DNA of 53,142 bases from Gnetum montanum (Eukaryota; Streptophyta; Gnetopsida; Gnetales; Gnetaceae), in NCBI GenBank assembly GCA_015680685.1, contig MNCI01003714.1, positions 50,997 through 104,138 of the forward strand, in the 5' to 3' direction. The notes beneath the pieces were generated by a model. It ran no database searches, was not told where the DNA came from, and saw only the letters and a list, made by a program, of their open reading frames with translations. A program made the translations under genes and the position numbers. Shown here in pieces: positions 1 through 11,226 of this stretch. Every line of letters begins with the position of its first letter. Within the stretch, counting starts at the first letter, position 1.

Positions 1-1
1 C

Positions 2-928
2 AACTTTCCCAATTTCTCAGGAGGCTATGACTTAGATCCGCATCAACATTTACAAGCCTTCTATGATTCCTACACATGGAACAACATTGATAACGGTTGA
101 CAAAAAATCAAACACTTTCCTATGACACTCATTGGCCAAGCAAAAGTATGGTATAGATCGTTAAAACCAAATTCAACACGACGTTGTCCAACAATGGTAG
201 AACTTTTTAACGAAAGATATCAAACCTACGCAAGGGTGTCAGCCTTGAGGAAACAAATCCGAGAGTGGAAACAAGCACAACATGAACCCTTGGACATGGC
301 CTTAGAAAGATATTATGCACTGTTAAACAACTGTCCAGGCCATGAGTTCTTCGAGGAAAGGCTAATGTACCATATCATTGATGGGCTTCGTGATGCAATA
401 AGAGAAACCCTAGGGATCTATGCCCAGGGTCAACTATATGAACTATGAACCCATCAATTCCAAGAGCTTATTAAGTGAGTAGCAAAAAAAGAAGGAGAAA
501 TGGCTAGATGGGAGAGCGTTGAAAAACATCAACAAGATCAAAATCTCAATTTCACAAAGGTCCATGATCTTAAAAGGGAGAAATCAACCTATCACAAGGA
601 GAAAGAACCATCTTTGTTGGTACAAAAATCATTAGAGGAAGTTGAGGCAAAGATCAATAAGATGTTGGAATGGATGCATAAAAAGTGTGGAGAATATATC
701 AATATTATTGGAGATAGAGTTTTGACAACCCGAGAAGGAGGAAAAAATATCATTAGACAATCAGGAAGAAGGGATGAAGAACACAAGAGCTCAACTGCCA
801 ATCATACGTATGAATGCAACATTTGCCTGTACGATCACCCCAAGGGCCAGTGCCCAATCTTCTTACATTTATATGAGCATTGGGGGAACACATTACAACT
901 AGAGTTCATACAAAGACACTGTGTTTGA
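2..928 (+). pseudogene. gag of element A (capsid domain plus zinc knuckle), broken
   Basis: Retrotransposon gag polyprotein, the structural capsid precursor. Frame 2 reads from the window edge through the capsid core (AKVWYRSLKP at about 140-170, then ERYYALLNNCPG and YHIIDGLRD), typical of plant Ty3 gag (Retrotrans_gag family). A coiled stretch follows, then a CCHC-like knuckle CNICLYDHPKGQC (spacing C-x2-C-x3-H-x4-C) near 815-855. In-frame stops occur near 98, 446 and 473, so it is not translatable as one protein. The N-terminus is outside the window. Element B carries the same gag on the minus strand at 9121-11095, which confirms the reading frame. Identity as gag is firm; coding ability is lost. 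Confidence 0.88.
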
Positions 929-1720
929 TCATAGTGGCAACAATCCTAGTCGTGGGGGAAGCCACCCCTAAACTAGAGACACCCTTCATATCACCTGAAT
1001 TCAAATGCTTATCAAGTTCAATATCCTATTTCCCCAATTGGGTCAACATACTGTATCTCGCTGCATTATCATTCTCTTAAATACTATCAGCCCATGTCCT
1101 CAACACAACCACCGCCTTGTGTACCTTACAATTCTCCCAAATTTCAACATTCTCATCCTTTTCCTCCTTCTACATCACCACCAACTATTCCTGAAGTGTC
1201 TGCACCACAACAACAACCCACAAACGTTACTTGTGCTACTATTGCCAATAGTAGTCAGAGACCTCTTCAACATCGAAGGCATCCCTTCTTTAGACATGAC
1301 CGTAGGAAGGGACAACATAGTTCTGAGGCCACTGCATTCTCCAACTTAGCACAAGTCCAACACTGTGTTGCATCCTTCTCTTCAAACCCAATGCCTCGTG
1401 TTACTTCATCAAGGCCACCAATTAACACTCCAACAACCATGCAGCCCAATGAATACAACCATGGAGAGCGACATCCCAATCCTTGCATACCATCTTATGG
1501 TCTCAAGTATCATAGTGGGTCAACTACTTACCAGGGAACCACATGTTACAAATTTCGCCAGTACGCTTACTACAATCAGGTGTGTGAACCCCAAAGGGNC
1601 TACAAATATGAGGTTTTGTTTGAGGGTACAATGATATTCTTGACATTCTTAAAATTTAAAATTAATTTTTTGTTCATTATACCAAAAATGAAGAAGGATG
1701 GACCAAGAGGGAATGATTAG
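929..1720 (+). pseudogene. Pro/Gln/Ser-rich C-terminal extension of element A gag
   Basis: The sequence following the zinc knuckle encodes a low-complexity, Pro-, Gln-, His- and Tyr-rich tail in shifted frames (the longest open part is 1094-1720, with residues such as SHPFPPSTSPPTIPEV). The same tail is present in element B (minus strand, 9121-9876), where it ends near 9121, so it belongs to the family. In A the tail is cut at the single N at 1599. B has about 350 bp between the corresponding points, so A has lost sequence here or the assembly skipped it. Function of the tail is unknown. Confidence 0.7.
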
Positions 1721-2690
1721 GGTGTGACATCAAGGGGACTTGCAGATTCTCTTTGGTGACGTCTGTGGGAGTTATCATGCAACATGGTTGTACTAAGATC
1801 CTTGTAGATCTAACAGAAAATGGGAGTAAGAGTAATCAAAAGGGCACTCAAAAATCCAATGCTATTCTAGGGGGTCCCACTGGAAAGACATGCAACCATG
1901 CCTGAAGGTTGGTAGCTTCTCTAGATTCAGCAATTGAAAAAAAGAAAAAAAAAAGAAAAGAAAAGCATAAAAAGAAAGTGCCACAAAATAAAAATCACTC
2001 CTCCCTTGAACCAAATGCCAAGTGATCATACACCTTGTTGCTCTGGTGCTTTCATAGTCACTCATCATGGGATGAAACAATGCAGTGTCACTGATCAGAT
2101 GAATGCACTTGGTCTTGATCTTGGAACAATGGGTTAATGACACCTTAATCATGCTTTACATGCAAGATTCACTGTGCCTTGGGTCAGTTACCTCATGTCC
2201 CAATCTCTACAATCCCTTTTGTAGTCCGTCTCACAATTGTAGCTCGTGTCTCATATAGCGTAAAATCCTTACCTCATTCCAGTGATATTTACATGTGTGT
2301 GTTTTGTGGAATTAGTGTGGATTACATTTAACCCTTCGAGTGCTCATGGACACTTTTAAGTGTGGTTACACAAGGGCATTAAAGGTTGGAGCCTGCTTTT
2401 GGGAGGATCCACTTACGTAATTTTTGTAATTTGCACTCATGACCCATCTTCCACACCATTTATTACCCTTAGCATATTGCCAACGATTTTCTTTCCCTTA
2501 TTACTATCCCTCCGATTCAACGTTCCTATGAACCATCACATAGCCTTTTTCTCCCATCTAAGGTCCTTATTGATAAATTCCACACCATCATAATTATCTG
2601 TGCCTTACAAACTAATTGAATTACCTTAGAACTCCTTAACAATAACCCAATGTCCTAAGTTTACAACATTAATTTCAAGAAAATCTTAAA
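1600..2690 (+). other. Conserved noncoding module of the A/B/D family
   Basis: No gene is seen. The stretch aligns by eye with the reverse complement of 7830-8884 in element B, and blocks of it recur in D (48998-49700), E (35065-35345) and F (52110-52400). Recognisable blocks are a GTGTGACATCAAGGGGACTT-like box at about 1721, a GATCCTTGTAGATCTAA-like box near 1800, a GACATGCAACCATGCCTGAA-like box near 1890 and an A-rich run near 1935. Short open frames on both strands are not conserved between copies. Confidence 0.7.
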
Positions 2691-2734
2691 AAATTCGGTA
2701 TCTTTCATTGTGCCCAACATCACTAAAGCTAAGA

Positions 2735-2830
2735 AATCACAGCTGACACGATATCACGTACGCAATGTATCATATGAGATATCGCATCCCTCCAAACTAT
2801 ATATAGATGACCCCTGCACCACTACAACTC
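2735..2830 (+). promoter_or_regulatory. Internal LTR-U3-like promoter segment upstream of ORF2
   Basis: The segment has two GATATC cores (near 2751 and 2780, the second reading GAGATATCGCATC) followed by TATATATAGATG near 2801-2812. This is the same arrangement as the LTR U3 regions in this window (GATATCGC copies, then a TATA box). Equivalent segments are in element D (about 50020-50110, ending CTCTATATAG) and, degraded, in element B (about 7740-7765, TATA-rich). Position and composition suggest a second transcription start serving ORF2; activity is inferred. Confidence 0.5.
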
Positions 2831-3296
2831 ATTTTCAACTATTCACGCGGGGGAGTTTTCCAATTTTCTCTTTATGACTTCTGATTGCACAACCCTTGCT
2901 TTCATACTCATAACTCACTCGCTGGTACTTCGATTTTCATTTTGTTTGAACCTACTTGAACCTAGAGTGTTCAGCTTAGTTGTGGGGGAGGGGCATACAT
3001 AGCAGAGTGCATAACTTTTTTGAAATTCATCATTGCCTAAAGGAAATCTTTGAGGGCAATTAGTTGTAAAATTAAGAATAAAATGTGTCAAAAATAATTT
3101 CATCCCCTTAGCTTTACTAGAAAATTAAATTTGGAAACCACATAAGCAAGAGAACTCAACATTATAATCTTTCGGGGACATGTTCTTCCAATAATTAACA
3201 TCACACAGAAATAAAGTAAATCTATTAAGGCAAGTAGTAAGGTATAACCTAACTTTGGTAACAACCTTACTAATGATTGGGGCTGTGTGATTGCAG
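2831..3296 (+). other. Leader of ORF2 with purine tract and possible splice acceptor
   Basis: Non-coding stretch between the internal TATA and the ORF2 ATG. It contains a polypurine run GTGGGGGAGGGG (2982-2993) resembling the element's own 3' PPT. It ends with TACTAATG-like and TGTGATTGCAG|ATGG-like sequence just before 3297, which looks like a plant branch site and 3' splice acceptor. A GT-containing donor candidate is AAG|GTATAACC near 3240. The layout is kept in element B (7260-7330, minus strand). Splicing is inference. Confidence 0.4.
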
Positions 3297-5558
3297 ATGG
3301 TCCCAAAACGAGGACAACAAGAAGGTCCTACTTAAGGTGGGAGCAAACAACCTAGGAGAGGAGGAGGACAAGATCTGGCCAGACAACATACAAAATAGGA
3401 GGAACAATCATTTAGCATCCATCAAGAGGACCCTACTACTGTACAATCAAGGCAAGTGGAGGGAGGAGCAACTGCTACGGCTAAACAGGAACAACATCTC
3501 ACGTTGCCCTAGGATTGTGTTCAGGTCATTCACAAGAAGTCCACATTCACTGCAATGATTGTGGAGTTAAACTTTGAATCGTTTGTAGAGTTTGCTCTGA
3601 AGGCCATTAGGGATCACCTCACAGGGTCTTTTTTATGGCCTATCCTCTCTGAAAGTGGTGCCTAGTACTTAGGGGAAACGTACCAATTTTGGCACAATAA
3701 AGAACAAGGCACCATAGTTAACATTTGTGGTGTGACTGTTGACTTCTCTATTCAGGCCATTTCGGAAGTATTAAACCTTCCGAATACAGGGCCCAAGGTT
3801 GCTTAGTTGTTTACCTATTCAGACCCTGATGTGTGACAAGTTTGGTTGGAAAGGGCATATGGTAAGGAAGATAAGACGTTTGAAGAGTTAAAAATGGAAG
3901 AAAGGATCTATTTCAAAATTGGAACTTATCACCTCTTCCCCACAAAGGTCTTAAAAAGAGTTTCAACATATGCTGCAAGAGGATGTGCAGTATTGATGGG
4001 AAAGGTTAATGCTAACCTGCCTCATCTATACTTTATGAAGATCCTTAGGTGATTCGAAGAAAGGAAGACAGGGAAGATGGAGTTGCCCTTCCCTTGCCTT
4101 ATCAGGAAGTTGTGTTCTAAAAAGCCCAAAATGCTTCATATGCTGAGTTGTTAAAGACACCAGTTGCAAGGAAAATCACTGGTGAGATGTTAGGACCAGA
4201 ACAAGAAAAAGAACAGATGGTAGGACCAACTGCAACTCAACTTGCAGGAACCAGCCAACTTCCAAGTATGGGACCGAACCAACAACAATAAGTAGGGCCT
4301 AGCATGGGCCAAGATCAACCACCATCACCACAAGATTACAGACCATCGATGAGCCATCTCAAGGCCATCGCTGAGATGGTCAGTTGGGGAAGTCATGATG
4401 ATGCAAATCTCTTCCGCATCATTGATGATGCCATACAGCCCACGGTTTCTTTGGATCTCACAAGGGGTGAAGTATCAATTCAAACAGGAGGAGGGAAAAG
4501 CACTTGGTCACAATAGATCTCAGGAAATGTTGCATCTTTTCAAGTGCAATTAGAAACTGGTGAGGGGGCCACGGTGGTGGTCATGCAGCACTAGGATGCA
4601 ATAGGAGCTGTAGAAGTGGTCATAGAACACATCATAGAATTGTTCAATGTACCTATTATACCATCGGCAGATTTCATAGGAGCACAGGATGCTCAAACTT
4701 TGGCTAAAACCTCAATGACTCCTATGGAACATGAGGATGTACTTGACCGATTGCTACAAACAAGACAAGTCATGACGTCCTTGGTTGACATCCCATAGGA
4801 TGTTATAGTAATTCAATTAGACCTCATTCCCACCAAGGGAAAATTGGTCTTGATAGAGATGAGGGTCGAGCATGCTGAAGCAGAAGTGTAGAAATTGCAA
4901 GAAAGGCTCGTGACCTTGCAAGCAGCACAGCAGGATCCCTCTCAATTAATTCCTGCAGACCAGTTGGACACTTTTCGAACTGAGAAACCTACCAAGCTAT
5001 TAATAGAGAATAAAAATTTGGCAGAAGAAAAAGAGAAGGCTTTTTGGGATGCCTCTGCAGCGCAAGCGCAAACTCATGCACACATCAAGGCACTCAAGGC
5101 CTTACAAGAGGAAAACAAGCAGCTTGTTGCCGAAAACCTTCGGTTGACCTCCATGGAAAAGTAAAAGAATGTTCTCAAAGAACATTTTCATCAGTTGCGA
5201 GAGAAATTCATCTGGGTTAACCAAGATATGAACCATTTAGCCAGGGAAAATTAGACCCTCTCAATGGAGGAAGTACGTGTCATTCGTCAAAAGACAGCTA
5301 TTGAAATAAGTGCGTGGAAAAATGAGGCTAAACGGCATGAAAAGCTTAAGTAGCACTTTCGGGACTAGGTGGGGATGTACAAACAAATCCTTGAGAAGGA
5401 GATCCATATGGCCAAGGCCCACATCAATGCTTTCAGTGCTCAACACACTAACTGGTAGGCCATATTGGACACATATGCATTTCCCCATTAGGCAGAAGTT
5501 AAGAATCGGGAACTGCAGATCCAAGACCTTATAGAATACATGGAGTTGGCAAACCTGC
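3297..5558 (+). pseudogene. ORF2 of element A, part 1: plant transposon-domain-like protein with coiled coil, broken
   Basis: Extra gene downstream of gag. From ATG 3297 the frame gives a charged N-terminus, then a globular region (about 3555-4130) with YQFWHNKEQGTIVNICG, VTVDFSIQAISEVLNLP, FKIGTYHLFPTKVLKRVSTY and FPCLIRKLC. This order resembles the uncharacterised 'putative plant transposon protein' domain found in many plant mobile elements. The later part (about 4850-5530) is Glu/Lys/Gln-rich heptad-like coiled coil. Stops (for example near 3333, 3390, 3660, 3807 and 4050) and at least one frame change show it is dead. B interrupts it at 5558/5559 and it resumes at 12206. Function is unknown; family recall is from memory and untested. 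Confidence 0.6.
5554..5558. repeat. Target-site duplication of element B, left copy (CCTGC)
   Basis: CCTGC immediately before TGATGAGT of the left LTR. The identical CCTGC follows the right LTR at 12206-12210. A 5-bp TSD is the expected integrase footprint of an LTR retrotransposon. Confidence 0.92.
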
Positions 5559-6496
5559 TGATGAGTGGTGAGGTACCCCTACACTCAATCATACGAAATG
5601 AGTGTAGCACATGCGATCCAGTCAAACTCTGCAGACGGACTAGTTGTGGCACCTAGATAGTTATCCTTAGGTTGCAGTTTGCTGTCTTCCCACTTGGACC
5701 AGTATTATATTTGTCATGTATGGTTTACTCTAGATGAGGTGTATGATATGTTCCTAATTCTAACGCTACTCCTGAAGGTAGTGCAAAATAATATTAACTA
5801 ACCTAAGCTAGGAGGAAAAGGGTAAGAGAATCTAATCTAACCTAAGTGCGATGAGCAACCGATTCCTTGATCAACCGTACACATCTTGGACCTCGTGCAC
5901 AACTACCACTAGGATTACCAAGCGTAGATCCTAGGTACGCCACTGAGCTTACCAAGCGCAAATCCAAAATACACCACTGGGTTACCAAGCATAGATCCTA
6001 GATACACCACTGGGTTACCAAGTAGTCACACTTAAATGCTCGTAATCAAGTCGTACTTGTTCCGCATTCTAGGAGTTTAAGGGTGAGAGAGAGGAAATAG
6101 TAAATAACATTAAATAAATAAAAAAATAAATAAATAACAAAGTGACTGCTGCAATGATGAAGTAATCTCGATCTTTATTGCTGGTCATGTGCATGTCCAA
6201 GTACGTCACACTCGAATAGAGACACCGTACAATTACATTCATCAAACTATGAGCAGACACAGAAAAATAATCTAACTCTAGAGGGATCAAACTACTAGAG
6301 CTTCACTACTTCTAACTCCTAATACCTAAAACTGGGAAAGCCACCTCTTATTTATAGAAATTGCAGCGCACTACGATCTCGCAGCTGTGATATCATGGTC
6401 GCTGCGATATCTCAACTACTGATACAACAGGAATGATATATCATGGCTATGATATCATGGCTGCAATATCACAACCAACAAATTCATGACTCATCA
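5559..6496 (-). repeat. 3' LTR of element B
   Basis: 938 bp bounded by TGATGAGT and ACTCATCA. On the minus strand it has a U3 with several GATATC-type palindromes (6380-6475), a TATA box (CTATAAATAAG, complement at 6348-6357), and a tandem stretch of about four ~35-bp units built on 'ACCAAGCGTAGATCC' (5908-6022). It closely matches 11227-12205. Confidence 0.93.
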
Positions 6497-6509
6497 TACC
6501 TCCATGATT
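6497..6509 (-). promoter_or_regulatory. Polypurine tract of element B
   Basis: On the minus strand CATGGAGGTA directly precedes the 3' LTR, where the plus-strand primer for retroviral-type replication lies. It is weaker than the tract in A (GTGGGGGTA), having lost part of the G run. Confidence 0.6.
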
Positions 6510-6599
6510 GAATGAAAACTCGTCCTCGAGTTACAAATAGAACAAGCTCCATTGATTACACAGTGGATAGGTATGGGATTATTGACTGACTAGAATGGA

Positions 6600-7259
6600 T
6601 TCATGCCACAGTGTGGAGTGAGACACAACACAAGAAAATCTTATGATTACAAAATGGTGGAACTCATGTAGTTCTTGGTGGAAGTGGCTTCTCCATAGGT
6701 GTCTTTCCCTTTGCTTGCGCTCCAGGTCTTGGGATTTGATGGTGTTAAAGTATGACCTAGAGTTTCTCCTCTTGTAAGGCCTTGAGTGCCTTGGTGTGCA
6801 TGTAAGTTTGCACTTGTGCCATAGAGGCATCCCAGTTAGCCTTCTCTTTTTCTTCCACCACCCTTTTATTCTCTGTCAACAGTTTATTAAGTTGCTTGGT
6901 TCTGAAAGTGTCCAATTGGTTCTAAGCAACCTTTGGCCCTGTATTCGGAAGGTTTAATACTTCCAAAATGGCTTGAATAGAGAAGTCAACAGTCACACCA
7001 CAATCATCAACCATGGTGCCTTCTTCTTTATTATGCCAAAATTGGTACATTTCCCCTAAGTACCGGCACCGCTTTCAGACAGGGTATCTCCTGCTTCTGC
7101 TTGCCCGAACCATATGGTAGGAGGATCTTCTTGATGAATGCTGAATGATTATTCCTCCTATTCTGCATGTTGTTCTATAGGATCTTGTCTTCCACCTCTC
7201 TGAGATTGTTTGATCGCACCTTGAGTAGGACCTTCCTGTTGTCCACATTTCGGGGCCAT
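6600..7259 (-). pseudogene. ORF2 remnant of element B
   Basis: Minus-strand relic of the ORF2 seen in A. The start is at about 7259 (ATGGCCCCGAAATG context), followed by the charged N-terminus and the CGVTVDFSIQAI-type segment. It then jumps near 6921 to the coiled-coil part and near 6770 to the C-terminal tail (AKGKTPMEKPLPP-like). Relative to A, about 1.15 kb (A 3808 to about 4957) and the segment from about A 5110 to 12595 (excluding B itself) are missing. Both joins fall at short shared sequence. It is not functional. Confidence 0.65.
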
Positions 7260-9120
7260 CTGCAATCACATGGGACCAATCGTTAGTAAGGTTGTTACCA
7301 AAGTTAGGTTATACCTTACTGCTTGCCTTAATAGATTTACTTTATTTTTGTGTGATGTTAATTATTGGAAGAACATGTCTCTGAAAGATTATAGTGTTGA
7401 GTCCTCTTTGCTTAGGTGGTTTCCAAATTTAATTTTTTGGTATAGCTAAGGGGATGAAATTGTTTTTGACACATTTTATTCTTAATTTTAGAACTAATTA
7501 CCCTTAAATATGTCCTTCGGGTGATGATGAATTTCAAAAAATTTATGCACTATTCGGCATGTGCCCCTCCCCCACAACTAAGCTGAACACTTTGGGGTCA
7601 AGTAGGTTCAAACAGAATGAAAATTAGAGTACCAACGAGTGAGTTATGGATATGAAAGCAAGGGACGTGCAATCGCAAGTCGTAGAGAGAAATTTGAAAA
7701 ACTTTCCCTACGTGGACAGTTGCAAATAATGTTGATTAGCACAGAGGGATCATGTATATATATATATTTATTGAATTTAGGGCACTTAGAGAATGTACCG
7801 AATTTTTAATATTTTTTTGAAATTAAATGATGTAAACTAAGGACATATGGACTAAAGGGTTTTAGGGTAATTCAACTAGTTTTGAAGGAACAAAAATTAT
7901 GATGGTGTGTTTATCAATAAAAACCTCGAATGGGAGAAAAAGGCTATCTGATGGTTCATAGGAACATTGATTTGGAGGGATAGTAATAAGGGAAAGAATA
8001 TCATGAACAATACTCTGAGGGTAATAAATGGTGTGTGAGAGCTATGTCATAAGTGAAGATTACAAAAAATTACACAAGTGGGTCCTCCCCACAGCAAGTT
8101 TCAACCTATAATGCCCTTGTGTAACCACACTTAAAGTGTCTGTGGTCATTAGAAGGGTTAAATGTAATTTGCACTAAATATTTCAAAACACACACATGTA
8201 AATATCACTGGAATGAGATGAAAATTCTACGCTACACGGGACACAAGCTACAATTACATGAACAATGAGATAAGATGAAGTAGAGAAGGGATTGTAGAGA
8301 TTGGGACATGAGGTAATTGACCCAAGGCATAGTGAATCCTGCATGTAAAGCATGATTAATGTGTCATTGACCCATCATTCCAAGATCAGGACCAAGTCCA
8401 TCCTTTAATCAATGGCATTGCATCGTTTCATCCAATGGTGAACAACTATGAGAGTACCATAAGAACAAGGTGTATGATCACTTGGTGTTTTATGCTAGGG
8501 AGGAGTGACTTTTTTTTGTGGCACTTTGTTTTTTTTTTTTTTTCACTTTACTGAATCCAGAGAAGCTGCCAACCTTTAGGCATGGGTGCATGTCTTTCTA
8601 GTGGGACCCCCTAGAACAACCTTTGATTTTTGAGTGCCCTTTTGATTACTCTTACTCCCATTTTTCATTAGATCTACAAGGATCTTAGTACAACCATATT
8701 GCATGATAACTCCCACAGACGTCATGAAAGAGAATCCACAAGTCCCCTTGATGTCACACCCTAAGCATTCCCTCTTGGTCCATCCTTCTTCATTCTGGGT
8801 ACAATAAACAAAAAATTAATTTTAAGTTTAGAAATTTCAAGAATATCACTATACCCTCAAATAGAACCTCTTATTTGTAGAGTGGATGAGTGGGTGTAAT
8901 GGGCTCACTGTTCCAAATAATTGATCACTCATGACTTAATAACATAGAACACACCTCAACCAACGATCCACATGAGTGTTTTCTACGTAGATGAGATTAC
9001 TTACAAAAAACACATGAAAAGATAAAAAGATAAAACAAAAAGTTGAAAAATGAAAAACTGGGAAACAAAAAGTTGTAAAATTAAAGAAAATGAAAAATAT
9101 TTATTAACCCTGCTTATTAT
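7260..9120 (-). other. Noncoding module of element B
   Basis: Counterpart of A 1600-3296 in inverse orientation. It includes the ORF2 leader with acceptor-like sequence (7260-7330), a purine run (complement at 7563-7574), a TATA-rich remnant (7753-7768), the conserved boxes near 8580-8763 and a pyrimidine-rich sense-strand stretch near 9000-9100 just after gag. No conserved reading frame was found. Confidence 0.7.
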
Positions 9121-11095
9121 TTAGAATGAGGGATATCCCCCATAACTAATCAGTTGAGGATGGCAAGGATTAATAAATGGAAGATGAGTATCCTTGCATG
9201 TTGAAAATATTGGGGCTGGTCCATACTTACCCCATTGGGGTTCACACACTTGATTATAATAAGCATAGTGGGGCACTTTATACGATGTAGTTCCCAGATA
9301 ACGAGTTGACCCACTATGATATTTAGGACCATTAGATGGTATGCAAGGATTAGGATGATGCCTCCCATGGTTGTGTTCATTGGGCCTTATGGTTGTTGGA
9401 GTGTTAGTTGGTGGCCCTGATGAAGTTACATGAGGCGTTGGGTTCGAAGGTAAGGGTGCACCACATTGTTGGACTTGTGCTCGGTTGGAAGGTGTAGTGG
9501 CCTCGAAATTTTGTTGTCCTTTCTTACAGCCATGTTTAAAGAAAGGATGCCTTTGATGTTGCTGAGATTTCTCACTGCTGTTGATAGTAGTAGCATAAGT
9601 ATTGTTCATGGGTTGTTGCTATGGCACAAACACCTTAGGAACAGTTGGTGGCACTATGGAAGGAGGAAAAGGATGAGAATGTTGAAAGTTAGGAGGGATG
9701 TAGGGTGCACAAGGTGCTGGTTGTGTCGAAGGTATGGGCTGATAGTATTGTGGAGAATGGTATTGTGGTGAGATAGAGTACGTTGGCCCAAATGGAGAAA
9801 TAGGATGTTGAACTTGATAAGCATTCAAGTTCAAAAAATATGAAGGGTGCCTCCAGTCTAAGGGTGGTCTCCCCAATGACCAGGATTGTTGTCACTGTGA
9901 TCAAACACAATATCTCTGTATGAACTCTAGATGTAATGTGTTTTCCCAATGCTCATGTAAATATAACAATATTGGGCATTGACCCTTGGGGTGATCGTAC
10001 AAGCATAGGTTGCATTCATACGTAGAATTGGCAGTTGAGCGCTTATTCCCTTTATTCTTTTTTTCTGAATGTCTACTACTTTGTCCTACTTCTTGGGTTG
10101 TCAAAACTCTATCTCCAATGGTGTTGATATATTCTCCACACTTTTGATACATCCATTCCAACATCTTATTTATCTTTGCCTCAACTTTTTCTAACGATTG
10201 TTGTATTGGCAAAGATGATGTTTCCACCTTGAGATTTGTTAATTTCTCATTGTTATGATCATGGACCTTTGTTAAGTTGAAACTTTGGTCTTGTTGATGT
10301 TTTTCAACACTCTCCCATCTAGCTAATTCTCCTTCTTCTTTTGCTACCCACTTAATAAGCTCTTGGATTTGGTGGGTTCATATAGTTGACCTTGGGCATA
10401 TACTCCTAAGGTCTCTCTTGTTTCATTACGTAGCCCATCAATAATATGGTACATTAGCCTTTCCTTAGAAAACCCATGGTCGAGACAGTTGTTTAACAGT
10501 GCATAATATCTTTCTAAGGCCATGTCAAAGGGTTCATGTTGCACTTGTTTCCATCCTTGGATTTGTTTCCTCAAGGCTGACACTCTTGCGTAGGTTTGAT
10601 ATTTTCATTAAATACTTCTACCATTGTTGACCAGCATCATATCGAATTTGGTTTTAACGATCTATACCATACTTTTGCTTGATCAACTAGTGTCATAGGA
10701 AAGAGCTTAAGTTTTTGCCAACCGTTATCAATGTTGTTCCATGCACAGGCATCGTAGAAGGCTAGTAAATGTTGTTACAGATCTAAGTCATAGCCTCCTG
10801 AAAATTTTGGAAAGTTTTTTAAATCGAGCTTGGGTAGACGACTCTCTTTACGATGCCTACATGAGATTTGAATAGCCTCTTGTATTTGCATTAGGCTTGT
10901 AGTGGCCAATGGGGGTTCATCGTCATCAGGTAAGTTATGTCTTCATGTGTTGTGATGACGTTGTTTTTGTTCATTCTTATAAGAAACTCCCACTTCAAGT
11001 TGTATACTCCAATCTTCATCATTATATAGTTCATTGGTTCTCCAATGAACTTCCTCACTAAGTGTGGCGTTATTATCATCTTGTAGGAGAGGCAT
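9121..11095 (-). pseudogene. gag of element B
   Basis: Full-length gag relic. ATG is at 11095 (MPLLQDDNNATLSEE), then an acidic and basic N-terminus, the capsid core (AKVWYRSLKPNS near 10650, ERYYALLNNCLDHG near 10500), a helical spacer (10227-10050), the knuckle CNLCLYDHPKGQC (near 9995) and a Pro/Gln-rich tail ending near 9121. Several stops and frame shifts break it (longest open pieces 10344-10583, 9901-10227, 9121-9609). The intact knuckle spacing C-x2-C-x3-H-x4-C matches A. It is preceded by the PBS and 5' LTR, as expected. Confidence 0.87.
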
Positions 11096-11207
11096 TGTTG
11101 TGTGTGAATTTATGTGACTTTTTATAATTTCTTCTTTTTAAGAGATATATCGTTAAGTCCTATACAATGACCATGTATGATATAACTAATCTAGATAACT
11201 AGCACCG

Positions 11208-11226
11208 TCCCTAACAACAGCGCCTA
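11208..11226 (-). promoter_or_regulatory. Primer-binding site of element B (Asp-tRNA-like)
   Basis: Directly inside the 5' LTR the minus strand reads TAGGCGCTGTTGTTAGGGA. This resembles the TGGCGCCGTTGCCGGGGA primer site, commonly assigned to tRNA-Asp in plant Athila-type elements, with several substitutions. Elements D and E have comparable sites. Confidence 0.65.

Noticed and set aside
6108-6137. AAAT-type simple repeat as a separate feature
   Set aside because: It is part of the LTR of B (also at 11776-11806) and simply A/T-rich LTR sequence.
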